A stretch of DNA of 64,000 bases from contig JAVHKY010000030.1 in assembly GCA_035079385.1 (NCBI GenBank), positions 9,448,894-9,512,893 on the forward strand, given 5' to 3'. Both the position numbers and the translations under genes were made by a program. This DNA is from Aspidiotus rigidus (Eukaryota > Arthropoda > Insecta > Hemiptera > Diaspididae). Positions 36,330-49,731 of the stretch are shown here, piece by piece. Position 1 is the first letter of the stretch. Each line of letters opens with the position of its first letter. The notes below the pieces were generated by a model that did no database searches, was not told where the DNA came from, and was given only the letters and a program-made list of their open reading frames with translations.

Positions 36330-39240
36330 AGGCTGTTAGGTTTTTGTACATTTTTCCCGAGAAACGATTTTCTCATTTGCCTTGGTTTCAGATGATGGTC
36401 GGTCGTATGTGTATTCCTCTTACATGTAAGCCCCACTCTGTCAAAATTTATGCAAGTTCTCAAACTAAGTTAAGAGTCCTTCACTCACACAGCTACGATG
36501 GAAAAATGGTTTGATAAAAAAGGAAGCCACCAATGACCGTTTAATCACACTCTGTAAAGTATCCATTCTTTCATGCGTGTAAATTTGTGTGTGTGAATCG
36601 AATACGTATAGTTATCTTTCTCTCTCCATCTTTCTCCCTCTGTTTCCTATATTTCTTTCCTTCCTTTTTTCCTTTCTGTGGTTTTGTATTTGATGAGTGA
36701 TGACTATTCTCGTTTTATCCTGTTCCTTTTTCTTCGTACTTGAATTCATGATCATATTTGGTCATGAATTTAGGTACATACTGTCTTCCTATTCGTCTAT
36801 TCCAATATCTTGAGGTGGAGGGGGCAAGCTATCTTATCGTTTTATTCGAGGTTTTGTTCGACGAGCGTTTCGCTCGCTGCACGAATACTTTAGTTAGGTT
36901 TGCAGACCATGTGGAGACCCCACATCCTGCACCGAGTTGTGACCATCGTCGGGCCTATTCCATACTTTTCTCGTGGGTTGTGTGTTAGACAAGTTGACCA
37001 CGTTCATGGTTTAAGTGTGTAAAATCTCTGGGTACAATCCTCCCTTTGAAATCCATACCAACTCTTCTGGTGATTTCTCGTAAGGTGATCTGGATACCGA
37101 TGAGGGCTTGAGTCGAGTTACCAGTTCACAGTATAAAAAATAAACACGTACTTAGTCGCTGCTGGGAGTCGCTTCCTATTGCGCGTAGCGGAGACTCTAA
37201 ACAAGAAGTCCATGGTTTTAGTCGTCATAGCGTATTTTGTTTGTTTTATTTCTGCGGCTTCTGCAAATCCTCCTCGTGCATTTACTCATTGTAATATTTG
37301 TCGTTTCGTCGTTCATTTACTCATTGTGGTAATTGTCGTTCTAATTATAGGCGTAGACCTTGTTTCTTAAGGAATTTTTGAAGAATACTACCATCGAGGA
37401 CGGACAGTCGTTGGACGGAAGAAACGCTCGACACCCTGCTACCAGCCGACAGGCGGATAATTAATTGAAGTATCATTATTCGAATTTGGTAACGTACATT
37501 TTTTTTTTTTTAGTCTTACGACGTAATAAAGATATAGTTGTTATAATTAATGCCATTTTTCGTTATTGGATACTAAGCTCTCCTTCATTGGAAGAGAGTT
37601 CCCCTTTTAATTATCTAGAGCGTCAGGGTGTGCTCAGCTGTCCGTTTCTTAAGATTCCATTTTTCTCCCCTCTGAGAATCTTGTATGCGGGTGGGTTTTC
37701 TGAATATCGAACTTAGCTGCGGAATTACCTGGGGAGGCGGAGTCATTTCACACCTCGTCCAACTTTGAGCCATTCTCATGTGAGAATGTAGGGTTTCTAT
37801 CTTCTTTCTACAATAGTTTTTCTTCTTCTTGTTTTTGGTTTTTCTACATTTTTTTCTTTTTAGTTGGTCCTTGTTTTCTTTTTTTTTTTCTTGGATCCGA
37901 TAGCCAGTTCTTCTCTTCTCCCCCCACTGGGATTACCGTGGGTGTGTACATGAGAACGTAGTCTATCTCCCTACAAAGAGTCACAGTGCCCATTCGGTCA
38001 TATAAATTTCATCCCTAGTCCAATAGTCTTGAATCAGGGACAGTTCGTTCCTTACCTAGTGAATCCGTTCTCGGCCCGTCTTGAGATTACTCATGTTCCA
38101 CCACTGCTTAGCTAGTTACGGCCAGAGGACGCCTCGAGATAGAGATACACTCCTTAATGTGTCGAGTTCGTGAGACACTATGGTAGAATCAGTTTTTCTT
38201 CTTTTTATTTTTCGATTTCTCGTTTAAATTTACCCCCCCCCCCCCCCATAAGTAAAATAAGGAGAAATCTCCATCTCGACGTCGGTGCTACGGGAGATCA
38301 CTCTTATGAGTGACAGATGTTAGTCGGTTTATGTCGGTGTGGACAGTAAAGGGATACACCACAACTCTTTTATTTTTCTTTTCGTTCCTATTGAAAAAAA
38401 AAATGTACTTCTTTTGTTTTCTTTCCTTGCCTGTTCCCTTCTTGTAGCACTGCCATCAATGAGTCAAAAGCTGATGATCCTTTAAAAATAAACTGTCAGT
38501 ATGAATCATCCTAAGTCAACGTCTACGGGGAAACGTAATCTAGAGGAAGGAACTTGAGTGAGTTTGGTGTAATTTTTTATGCTATTGGAATGTAATATTT
38601 TCATTTCCTTTTTTAACTCACTGAAATTCTACAATTAATAAATTGCGTTTACATTGAAGATGATTGTTCAGCGGATTTAGTTCTGTATGTATACTTATTA
38701 TCGCACAAAGATTAGGTGAGAATTTCAGAACTGTACCTATATTCCTCACTCGCTCAGGGGTATTTCTAAAGAGTATTCCTCTATTTTCGGACCACTTTCG
38801 AGTTGTAGGTTTGCTCCTCTTCAGTTGAAACATTACTGATGAGAAAATGAGGAAACGACGTGATTTTAATGAAAACAATTCAATTTTTATGAAAATGTAC
38901 CATTTAATGGAGAAAAGTTCCATGCTCTGAAGATTTCGCTGTCTTCAGTCACCTCGTAGATTTATTTCCAAGATAATCCAGAAAATAGAGAAAGTCATTG
39001 AATGTACCTACTTGCGTACATTGACCCCCATTTCAGAAGGTATTTACTCATCATAATCACCTATCACGTCATCCGCCCCCACCCGGAGGGTCCAAAAAAC
39101 CTATTACAAATTCCAAAATACTGAACTACAGTTGTTAATAACCTTCGGTTCGAATTGGTTGAGCCAGTTCTTTACTCCTTATGGTGAGGAGTGTTTTGAT
39201 ATTGAATTTAACATAGAACATATAAAATAGGTACCGTAAA
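36330..39240. other. No supported gene; pyrimidine-rich region
   Basis: The plus strand is T- and CT-rich (36600-36680, 37790-37890) with a C-run at 38233-38247. AATAAA followed by ordered GC-rich sequence near 37140-37450 resembles a terminal repeat of a retroelement, but I could find no second copy or paired ends. The 3' end of the TPR gene may reach into 38.6-39.2 kb; no terminal exon could be fixed. Confidence 0.35.
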
Positions 39241-39266
39241 CAATAATTTAGGTGCGTAAAACTTAC

Positions 39267-42200
39267 AGAGTTGATACGAGTTGTTGTGGATGTTATCTCT
39301 TGGAGCGTTTCATCTGTGAAAAAAATGATAAAAATCTGATTTAGTGACTTAATTCAAGAATGTGCTGAGGAATTTCATTGAGAAAGTGACCCATTAATAA
39401 AAGTTTTGTTGATTAACAATAAGCGATTAAAACTTCATAGTTGGACTCGCAAAAATTTAGAGAAGGGATGTCATCGAGATATGTGAAATGAAATAGTAGA
39501 GATTCTCTTTATGGTAGACTTTTCTAAATACAATACTTACCTAGTTCAGTATGAGCCTGTGGAAAATGCGGATTTCTTTGTATCGATTCTTTGAAGTTCG
39601 TTGTGGCGTCATCCAATCTTCCTATTTTTCGATAACAAAGGCCTAGATTGTAGTAGTCGTAAGCGCTGTTTGCAATTCTCTTTTTCATAAAAAAAAATTG
39701 TACCAGCACAGTCAGTTGAACGGAATGAAAATCAATCATACAGAAAAAAAAAAATTATCAAAGGATAAAAAATTTACAAAAGGCTTTTATCAATAGTATT
39801 TCGACTTACGATGCCCGTTTTGTAAAGCAATCTCATGCATAGCCTGCTCACTTAAGTACCTACTAAAATTGGGAGCTGAAATTAATGTTAGAACGCCTTT
39901 TCATCCGACCATGAATTTCTTATTTCACGATAGAATTTTTTTATTTTTTTCAATCTTCCTTTATGATAGATAATAATTTTCCAGCTGATTTCTTCCTGTC
40001 TATCATTTCTTTAGTACAACAATATGAGTATAATTTCGATTTATATATTTTCCGGCTCGAGTCAATATAAGACATTAGAATTTGAAGGTGATCGGGTACA
40101 AGACCAGATTGAAATTGAAATTGAAATATATTTTATTTCCCTCCACTGAGATATAGATCTCGTGTTGGACGGACTTCTTATAACATAATATGTACAAATT
40201 TTCGTAATATTAATAATATTTGTTTTCAGCTTTACGATATCGGTTAGTTGGTTTTCGTTCTTTTGGTGTGCGTTAGTCTTTTCGTTTTTTTTCTATTATG
40301 TTTCGTATCGTTTTTTTGTAATTAGTTATTTTTGCGTTCACTATTTCTTCTTTATCGTCCATGTTTAGTTTGTTAAAGTATTGTAGTCCTTTGTATATTC
40401 CTGTTCGTTTTCCTGCGTCAGTTTTTACTTTCGGTAGTGTCATTGTGAGTTCGTTGTTCCTAGTTTTTCTACTTTTCTCCCTTATATTTCTTAGATGGCC
40501 GTTTTTTTTTACATATTTTATGGTACTAATTTCGTGTAGTTCTTCTATTGTCGGCACCTTTGTTTCTTTGAATAGGTCTTTTGTGTGATATCTTTTCGGT
40601 TTGTTATACAAAATTTTCAGGAATTTCTTTTGACTACGAATTACTGTTTTCAGATTTACTTTATACGTTGCCCCCCATGCCGCGATTCCATATTGAATTT
40701 TGGATTGGATCATTGCCATGTAAATTAATCTTTTTGTCTTTTTCGGTATCATATTTTTTATTTGCAAAGCCAGATATATTGTTTTCAGAAGTTTTCCTGC
40801 TACGGTTTTCACATGCTCCTTCCAATTAAGATTCTTATCAATTGTGACCCCTAAGTATTTCGTATGTGTAACTTTCATTAATGTTTGGCATTCACCTTTT
40901 TCTTCATGACTCTTTTCGCTACATTTGGTGTTATGGACAAATATTTTCACATCTTCTTCGTTTTTTTTATTCTGTAGGCTAAACTGTATAATGTTCGTTT
41001 TTTTTAGGTTTAAATAAAGTTATTGTTATTGAGCCAGCTTATTATCATCCCTAGATCTTCCTCTGTGTGTTGTTTCACCTCCCCCCACGTGTCGCCTCTT
41101 TCTATCATTACTGTATCGTCAGCATACGAGATTATTTTTCCCTTGATTTCCACCCTTCCCAATTCATTCATATATATTAGAAATAATATGGGCGACAAGG
41201 CCGACCCCTGTGGTGTACCCACCCTCAGTTGGAGATAATTACTTTCTGTTCCTCCTATTCTCACTTTTTGCCTTCTACATTCCAAATATGATTGGAACCA
41301 ATTGAGCACCTTTCCTCCACATCCTGCTTCCTTGATTCTTTCAATTAATTTTTCGTGCTCAACTAAATCGAAGGCTTTAGATAGGTCTTGGAACACGGCT
41401 AGACATTTTTTTCCCTTATCTATTTCGTTTATAAGTGTATTATGAAGTTTGCTGATTGCGTCTTCCGTTCCCATGTTTCTCCTAAATCCCAACTGACTTT
41501 CTACAAAATATTCCCTCCCTTCTAGATAAGATACTAGTTGTTCCTTCACCGCTTTTTCTATTATTTTTGATACATTCGAAAGTAAAGAAACCGGCCTATA
41601 GTTATTTATATCCTCTACATTGCCTCCCTTATATATTGGCCTAATGACTGCTCTTTTGTAAAATTCCGGGAAGATCCCAGAGCTTATGCTAAGATTTATC
41701 AAATGGGTTATTGGAGTTGCCAGTCTGTAACTATTTTCCTTTATTATTTTTGCTGGGATTTGATCCACTCCTGCAGCTGCGTACAATTTTAAACTGTTAA
41801 TTATCTTTTTTGTCGTATATTCAGTTACAGGATTGAATTTTTCCCAGGTCGTATTTTCCTCAATTTTTTCGTTTATCTCCGTCCTTATCGTAATTTTTGA
41901 TTCCCCCCTGTCCTTCCTTATTTTTTCGATTTCTTTCTTTATGGTATCCGTTATATTCGTGTAGTGTTGATTAAATGTTTCAACTATTTCTTGCATATTA
42001 GTTGTGACAGTCCCTTTGACCATTAAGCTTTTAGGGTCCTTATCCTCTCTTTTTCCCTTTCCATTGTTTACAACCTTATGAAGAGTTTTCCACATTTCTT
42101 TACTATTGAAAGGGGTGTTGTTTATTTGCTTTGCGTAATGTTCCGTTTTTCTTTTCTTTATCATGGCTGTTACTTCATTCCTATAGGCTTTATATTTCCT

Positions 42201-45200
42201 ATTTAGTTCCTCATCTTGTGGTTTTTTCCTAACTTCTAAGTGTAGTCTATCTCTATATCTTATCTTCTGAATTAGCATTTTCGTTATCCATGGTTTTAAT
42301 TTAGTATATTTATTCTTTTCGTAGTAAGTGTACTCATTTTTCCCTATTATTCTTTTCAATATATTTGTAAAATTCTCGGTCGCTGTGTTTATACATTTTT
42401 CTTTCACTACTTCCTTCCAATCTTGTATATTTATATCTTTAGTTATTCCCTCATAACCTATACCCTTCTTAATGATTTTTTTTCTTTCCTTTCTTTCTAT
42501 CTTACTGTTTTCTCGCTTTATTGACATTAAGGTGGGGTAATGGTCGGTTATGTTTGTGAGTAGTACTATTGTTTTACTGATTTCGTTTTTGTTATTCATG
42601 GGGAAAAATATGTGGTCTAGGCAAGTCTTAGTTTCATTTGTTACTCTTGTGTATTCGTTTATACAGGGGATTAACCCCATTTCCGCCATCGTTGTTAGGT
42701 ATAAGTTGCTAAGGTCATTTTCTGTTCTTATGTCTAGGTTGGTATCTCCAACTATCATTAATCGTTTTTCATTCGTTTTCTCATTGCTACTTATGGTTCC
42801 CTTCAGTTCTTTAATAAAAGATTTTGTGTTCAGATTTGGGGGTCGGTATATGGCGAACATTATAATTTTCTCCTTTTCAAATTCTACAATAAGCCCAGTC
42901 ATTGTTTCCGTTACTTTGTGTTTTTTAATATTATTTTTCACGTAAACAACTACTCCGTCGTTTTTATTTTTATTTCTTTTAGTGTAGAACACTGTGTACT
43001 CTTTTATGTAAAAATGTTCTTCTATGTCTAGATTTTCGTTTAACCAGCATTCTCCTAGGATTATTACATCAGGGTTTATTTTAGTGTCTTCTAGTGTTAC
43101 TTGGAGTTCATCAAAATTTTTGTTTGTACTTCGAATGTTCGCGGCTAACAGTGTGAAGTCGTTGTTGTGTATTATGTTATAGGCAGTAAGTTGTGTTGGT
43201 GTCATCATCTTGTTCGTTACGTACGTATATTGTTGTAGTTTGTTTGGGTTACTGTTCTGTGAATTTGTTATCATGTTATAGTTATGTGGGTTTTTACGTT
43301 TTGTATTGATGATATCGTAAGCTAAAAACTACGGTTACCTGCATTACACTATTTTATCTAAGTCTTCTTCCTTATTCACGTGGATGATGGCACTACTCTC
43401 CATTTTTCTGCATTTTATTTTCCCCTTTGACTGCCAGAATCTTTCGTAGTTCGCCGCCTTGCACCTCGCTTTTGTCTGGATGAATAGGTCGCGATTATTT
43501 TTTGTAAGATTGGCGTTAATGTAGACTTCTTTTTCGGGGGAGGTCGCGTCCTTGTCGATGTGCTTCATTTTCAGCTCTCTCTTCTTCTTGCTGTGTATGA
43601 ATCCGTCTGCTGTTCGAGAACTATTAAATGCAGCTATTATTATTGGCGGTGGTCTCCCAGCTTCCACTTTCCCACCCAGACGATGACTATTAAGTAGATC
43701 ACCTTCCTTCAACTCGAGTCCCAGGGCTTCAGCTACTTTCTTGACGATTGTGTCAGTTGATTCATCCTTCGATATTGGGTAGTTGTGTATTTCTATATTC
43801 TTGTTTCGGTCATGTTGCTCACTGTCGTTTATTGTTTTCCTTAATTGGGTGTTTTCTCTCTTCAGTACTTCTACTTGTTCTTCGACAGTCCCAATCCTTC
43901 CTTCGTGGTTTTCAATTTTTCCTAAAACCTCCTCGTGCCGTTCTTCCATTTTCTTGACGGCGGCTTCGATGATGTCAAGTTTTTCAAGCTTTTTAGTAAT
44001 GTTTGTCAGCATGTCCATCGCTTCTTCGTTTTTCATTTTGTCGGTGCAATTTTTACACGACCAGTTGGGGAAATTGCCTCTGATACAGGTACGATGTGCG
44101 GAAGAGGGGCAGGTTGCGCAGATAACTAGTGTCTTATTGTGTGATACGAAGTTTCCACATATGGCACACCGTGCTACCATATCTCAGTACATGTTTGAAA
44201 GCAAAGTTTCACGCACAAACACGAGCACTAAACTCTTATCTTTCAGATACTATAGAATACGTTTAAATGAGAATTGAAAAGAACGCACGTTACCGGAATT
44301 TTAACGCTATGAGAAGCGTCTTTTACCTTCCGATATCGAACAGAGATGAGTCTATCGGTTAAAATTTCATTGAAACAAGTAAGTATGACTTCATGTTGAT
44401 ATTTTACATGTACGAGGATGTACGCAATTTAATAATTATAGGTATAATTTCTAGAAATTCTTGAGGGGTTTTTTCTGTGTATCAGGTCTACAAATTAATG
44501 ATACTCAACTCACAATCAAGTTTTCGTAACAAATGGCGGCATCTGTATATTTCTCTTTCCGAAATAATTCCCACGCAAGGTCTCTGATCTGTTGAAACTT
44601 CAGGCTGGATATTACTTCGAACAAACACATTAAATATAATGGAATACGAAAGTTATTTTAGTTTTTGTCATTTTAAAACCTGACAAAAAAAATAAAAATG
44701 AAAATGATATTCCTACATTTTTTTGCTTCGTCGATTTTTTTAAGACGAAATAGCGCTTCGACGTACAGTACTCCTACTTCATCGTCTCGCGATGGTAGGG
44801 AAAATGCTTTCTCATAATCTTTTACAGCCGATTCCAACTCTCCTTTTCGCTTGTAACATGCGGCTCTAGATTTGAGATGGATTGCGTTGGATGATTTTCT
44901 ATTCTGTAGGTTATTTTAGCATAGATGATAATTAAAATTTAGATCATCGTAGAATATTATTTCCTATAATTATAGACTACAGATCATATTATCATCATTA
45001 TTGAACTCCCTTTTGTGTAATTTTCTTGGAATTTTGAAAATCTCGAGAAGAATAGGTGAGTACGTAAGTTCTATTTTCAGTAATTCACTAGCATATCGGT
45101 CTCGTATGTACTTTTTGATCAAGAGGATAGAAATCAAATTTAATTGGTCCAACAATCTTGTACCCATACATGCGAGTAACTTTGAAAAAAAAATTATTGA

Positions 45201-46750
45201 GCTCAGCGACTGATTATGACGCATTTGCCAGGGTCCGATAATTGGTCTCCAAGACTGCCGGGCGGCACTTTAAATACATAAAATAAAAAAATTTGATTTA
45301 CCCTGTTGTTTTAAGATTCACATAGCATTATTCATACCTAATTTTCGAATTAAAAAAAAAAAACATTTTCATCTTTAGCTTCAAGAACGTGTAAGCTATA
45401 CTTTTCATACTCACAATTTCCTCGGTAAAGAAAGGAATAGCCGCCTCAAATTTCTCCCTGTAATACAAACTTTTTCCAAGCAAGTCGAGATGATCAATTT
45501 TTTTGAATGTAGGTATCACTATAAACGAGTTAACCGTTAACATTGGATCTTTAATCTAAAAACTATTTTGACGATAAAAAACAACCACTTTCTTACTTGT
45601 TTTTGCTTCATCGTATTTTTTTGAATCAATTAACGCTCGACCCAAAAGTAATTCTACATCGTCGTCGTGATTCGGTAACGAGAGTGCTATTCTGTAATCA
45701 GATATTGCATTTTCGAAATCTCCTTTTTTCCGATGACAATCAGCCCGTTTAACGTAGTACAACGGTTTCGACTTGTTTTCGTCCTAAAATAATTTCAATG
45801 GTCTTACAATATGAAAAGAACGAGGTGAAACCATAGAATGTGCTCATATCGTACAAATATATTGCCTACTTACCTAACTCCCAATTTCGACAAAAAAAGT
45901 AAAATCATTTTTCACAACTTTACAGAGTGAAGTAGCTTTTTCACGATTCTTTGCTGTACTTTTCACACATTTGTAAAACTCATTATACAATACCTATACA
46001 GAACTCGTGCGAACAAGAAAACGGTGACTCCGCCTCATTTTTCAAATGATGCACTCGGTGGTCATTTTTTACTCTTTTCGCACAGATTGTGTGATATACT
46101 AATACATATCCATTTTCTGTAACAAAATCTATCAACTCACGATTGCCCTCTGGAAATCAATAAATGCTTCATCGTACATCTCCAACAGGCATGCTTGAGT
46201 TGCTTTCTCCACGATGACGTCACCCCTTTTGAAAAATAAAAAATACTCCAAGAAAATCGAAAAAAATGTTAATTATTCATGGGAATTTACATCTATTAAG
46301 ATGTGCGTGAACCCAGCTGTAAATAATTGTAAAATTTTCAATATTATCAGGCATTGTTTTCTTTGCTTCCACTCATTTTTACATCGAAATTCAAATATTG
46401 AAAAACCTCTATTATTTTTTATCTTTTCTTGATTAAATAACCTTTAATGAAACTGGTTTATATTTTTATACCGATCACCAACAAACACGTTATAATAAGT
46501 ACCTTCTTCATTCATCCACAGACCACAACTCTAATTTTGAACTTACATGACCTAACCTTCATTGAATGGAACAAATCTTCATGTAAAATAATTTATGTAT
46601 ACATATGGGGGTCAATTTTCAAAACAAAAAACCTAATTTAAAAATAACGTACTGCTTATGAGCATCTTGAGGAGCGCCGTCGACTTTACAGTTTTCCAAC
46701 AAAAAAGAACCACAATAATACATCCAAATTATTATTTGATCTAATAACAT
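39267..46750 (-). CDS. TPR-repeat protein with duplicated exon pairs; LINE in one intron
   Basis: Eight minus-strand exons join in frame: 46653-46750, 46141-46225, 45597-45783, 45415-45518, 44717-44903, 44514-44614, 39541-39679 and 39267-39313. All borders are GT..AG. The product covers about 316 residues and its 3' end is unresolved. TPR signatures recur: KRADCHRKKGDFENAISDYR, SRAACYKRKGELESAVKDYE, ELFRKEKYTDAAICYE, NLGLCYRKIGRLDDATTNFK. The two long exons are both exactly 187 nt with the same phases, and each is followed by a ~100-nt exon entering in phase 1 and leaving in phase 0, so a two-exon module was duplicated. TPRs are protein-binding helices; the partner is unknown. The ATG at 46750 is the weakest part of the model. 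A CR1/Jockey-type LINE occupies most of the intron between 44514 and 39679. Confidence 0.8.
40273..43274 (-). pseudogene. LINE ORF2 (endonuclease-RT) broken by one frameshift
   Basis: The first part, 41010-43274 (754 residues), has an APE-type endonuclease (LAANIRS, ILGECWLNE, YRPPN, GDTNLD, TDHYPT) and a reverse transcriptase (YRPVSLLSN, FQDLSKAFD, GTPQGSALSPILF, catalytic YADD). A single-base indel near 41008 causes a stop. The C-terminal part resumes in another frame at 40950-40273 (YLGVTIDKNLNWKEHVK, YGIAAWGATY). Together they approach 1000 residues, usual for the family. The catalytic motifs are intact, so the frameshift is the visible lesion; a sequencing error in the T-rich context cannot be excluded. 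Confidence 0.88.
43344..44180 (-). CDS. LINE ORF1 protein with PHD-type zinc finger
   Basis: The product is 278 residues and intact. Residues ~5-45 form a C4HC3-like finger (CAIC ... CATCPSSAHRTC ... CKNC). Residues ~55-130 are a coiled coil rich in K/E with regular L/I spacing (VEVLKRENTQLRKTI). An RRM-like region and basic C-terminus follow (KNIEIHNYPI, AAFNSSRTADGFI, KKRELKMKH). ORF1 proteins of this kind bind element RNA and form the RNP with ORF2. Confidence 0.88.
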   Translation of the reverse strand: MVARCAICGNFVSHNKTLVICATCPSSAHRTCIRGNFPNWSCKNCTDKMKNEEAMDMLTNITKKLEKLDIIEAAVKKMEERHEEVLGKIENHEGRIGTVEEQVEVLKRENTQLRKTINDSEQHDRNKNIEIHNYPISKDESTDTIVKKVAEALGLELKEGDLLNSHRLGGKVEAGRPPPIIIAAFNSSRTADGFIHSKKKRELKMKHIDKDATSPEKEVYINANLTKNNRDLFIQTKARCKAANYERFWQSKGKIKCRKMESSAIIHVNKEEDLDKIV

Positions 46751-46759
46751 TTTGGAAAG

Positions 46760-49700
46760 ATTCAAGCGATCAAATTTTTGTAAAAATTTCTCAGTATTTC
46801 ATCATTGAGTATATTCAGAAAAAAAACTGATATACTTTGTCGTACATTGTCATTCCATTATTTGCAAAGATTTGAAAATTGTACCTAGACACAGTCGTGC
46901 AAACATTACATAAACCTGATTTCTTATTCAAAACATGTTTTATACGGGCAAAGCTCAAACTTCAACTGTACTTCATAATACGCTTTCACATTGAAAGTGT
47001 CTCAGAAAAATGGTATTTTACAGGATAAGTCGAGATTATGAGGCATTGTGAGAGATTTTTGGAACGAGATGGGAGCGAGTTAATTCGTCAATAACTGCAG
47101 CTTTATAATTGAGAAAAGCAGGGTCTGTTTTGCGGGGATCAGTGAGGATTCTCATGATGGGTACCTCGAGTTCGAAATTTCTTCAAGTCCACCATCTGTA
47201 GGGGCTCAAAAGTACAGAGAACAAAATTTCACATTTATAGAGGTTTCGAACTTATGAAGTGTAGAGGAGTAGATGACTAATTCTCTGGGGATCGAGCATT
47301 CTGCATTTCACAGTAACATTGAGATCAAATACAAACTTTTCGCTTTTTCAAGGAGGGAGGGGAGTAAAGATCATTGAGAGGATGAAATATTGTGTTCGAT
47401 TTACTCCGTTGTAACTGTATTAGAAGCCCTCCCGTTTAAAAATATGACCGTTTTCTTATTCCCCTGTCGTGTCGCCAATCTTGCGAGTACAATCTTCTTT
47501 TCAGTCACAAGAAAGAGTTTTGCCGATTTGTTTTCGGACTATAATCGCACCTTGATTGTATGGACTCAGATAATACCAAAGAACTACCCGTTACGACCGT
47601 CAATATGTTGGCACGGCGGCTTTATTGATGTGTGTAGTCGTTTTTCTTTCTCATTTCCCTGTCGTACGTTTGATTGCACTTTCCGCCAAATGCGTGACAA
47701 GAGTGTTTTCCTCTTGACGTTATGAAGACCAAGAAACACCATCACTTACTAATATTGGCGAAGTAACGACTGTCTACACATATTCCTCTGTTCGCTGATT
47801 GCGGATAAACGAAGCAGGTAATTTGACTACTAATTACGCATAATGTATTACTCAAGATGTCTACTTCATGCTCATATCTCGAGTGATGCAACAGCATCAG
47901 TACAGCCGAAATATCAGTTATTTTACTTCGATATTCTCATTCCCTAATATAGAAGCTGAAAAATCCTTGAAGCGGCTCATTCCGATGTATCGATAAAAAC
48001 AAAAAACGAGAATTGCAAGCTTGTAAGAAGACCTAATGAAGCCAAAATTTACTCAACCATCCATTCATAGGTACCTACGTATACATTGAATATCTCCCAA
48101 AAAATTCAGAATTATAATAATGAAAAAAATTGCAACATTTTGATCATCCCGATACCTGAATGCTGAAAGGTTCGTTTAGCTGGGAAAAAATCTTTCATAG
48201 AGAAGATGATAGAAGCTTTTAGAATAAACTTATATTTCTCTCTCTTCTTTTTAGCTGATATCTTTCAACATTTTTCTAAAATCAGGTATTGCTTTAGGAC
48301 CATTATCTTCTCCTGAAACTATTTTTCTAAAAATAGGGTTATTTTCTCCAAATTTTTTCCTAGCCTTTCTTGCATGATCTTGTTCTTTTATCGCATATCC
48401 CCCACTCAATCAGCAGGGGCGTCGTGGTCTCCTTGGTCCAATGAAGAAATCTCTCAAACTTCGATTTCTCATAACTAAAACTCATGGGTTCTTTAACGGA
48501 GTTAAACGAGGGGTTTCAGGGAACCTGTTTCACGGGGCACGTGGGATTTGGAAAATGTTGACATACCAGGTCTATGACGTCATCAAATTGTGACGTTAAG
48601 GGCCCGGACTTTGGAGCTATATAATAAGAGGAGGACTTGGAAAAATTCTGGCCTCCAAGCTATATATGATAAGAGGGGGACTTAGAATACCTTAGAAGGA
48701 CGTTCCGAGTCTTATGGTGTTTGAAGCGTTGCATATCTGGCTGATTGAAGGGGCTCAGTCAATAGGGGTATGAAGGACTCCATGATGTATAGTTACTCGA
48801 AGGGGCTATCTGTCAGTCTTTATACACCGACCACCGAGCTATATACGATAGGAAGGGGAGTCGAAAGATTTTAGCCGGCCGGACGGCGTACGTCTCTTCC
48901 GTCTCCCCCCCCCCAATAAAAGAGTTTAAAATTAAAGAAAAAAAAGAAATAAACAAGCCTCCTCCCCATTGAAAAGAAACCGAGAAATGTCTTCATCAGA
49001 ATGCACTCACGACACTCCTCTTCCGTACAAGGAGGGAATTATGTATCAAGGTCTAGGCCTACAATTGCAATTTGAAGCGATACGTCACATAATAATTATG
49101 GAAACCAAAAATATGTTTCGTTTCTTGTAAGATTGACGTCAGTCAACTACAATTCTAGGTAAGTAATACAAATAGAATTACTTCGAATTTTAGTGCATGT
49201 TATGCCATACGTACGAATGTAAATAAGCTTTTCTCTACTGCTTTCACAGGTCCATATTGTTTTCTTCCTCGTCATCGCTTCGAAAACATAAGTTCAGGGA
49301 ATCCCAAACGATTTGCTATACGCATTATTCGAGAAGATCATTCTTCGTACTTTTTTAGAAAAAAAGTTTAAGCTAAACGTAGATATTGTCGAAGAATAAA
49401 AACGATAAATTAAGAAATACCTACTGAAAATAGATACATAGATATGACGCATTCCAGTTAGGTATGTTGAAAAACAAACTATCTACTGTTAATTACGTAT
49501 CGTATTGTTCCAGAAAAAGTTTTCTCAAATTCTTTATTATCTGCGGAAAAGACCAAACACTTTGCAAATCACTTTCAAAAATGAATATCGTTTCATGTAG
49601 TACCTACAGACACGTCAAATGTTTTCCAAAATGTAAAAACTATTCTTTTTACTTTTTGAAAATTATTTCAGATATTTGTAGGTACGTACCCATTGAAATC
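46760..49700. other. No supported gene upstream of the TPR gene
   Basis: AT-rich. The open frame at 47390-47725 has no domain or splice support. Repeat material lies at 48480-48910. Confidence 0.4.
48480..48912 (+). repeat. Copies of the local palindrome-ended repeat
   Basis: CAGGGAACCTGTTTCACGGG near 48518 is followed by GGACTTGGAAAAATTCTGGC and by TATATGATAAGAGGGGGACT, matching the 45-bp unit found in tandem at 56.4-56.7 kb. It ends with GACGGCGTACG and a C-run. Confidence 0.6.
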
Positions 49701-49731
49701 ATTTTGAACGTTTTCAAATCATCTGAAGAAG

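Larger units (their letters stand above)
40110..44275 (-). mobile_element. CR1/Jockey-type non-LTR retrotransposon (LINE), nearly full length
   Basis: Two minus-strand frames lie in the order ORF1, ORF2, about 70 bp apart. The 3' end is (TTTCAA)n with three units near 40112-40130 instead of poly(A), as in CR1-like elements. The PHD-type finger in ORF1 and the APE endonuclease plus RT in ORF2 support the CR1/Jockey group. The 5' border is approximate, and no target duplication was found. Confidence 0.9.

Noticed and set aside
37179..37370. Short frame with a hydrophobic start resembling a signal peptide (MVLVVIAYFVCFISAASA)
   Set aside because: It is followed by another hydrophobic stretch and a stop, without splice partners or coding-like downstream sequence. 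The region looks more like retroelement-type non-coding DNA.
39822..39862. Exon-like minus-strand stretch YLSEQAMHEIALQNGH between splice-like sites in the TPR gene
   Set aside because: Its phase does not fit either neighbouring exon, while 44514 and 39679 join directly in phase 0.
42550..42945. 131-residue plus-strand frame, and the 164-residue frame at 43783-44277
   Set aside because: These are antisense shadows of LINE ORF2 and ORF1.
47390..47725. 111-residue open frame
   Set aside because: No domain, no splice context, biased hydrophobic/aromatic composition typical of random AT-rich DNA.
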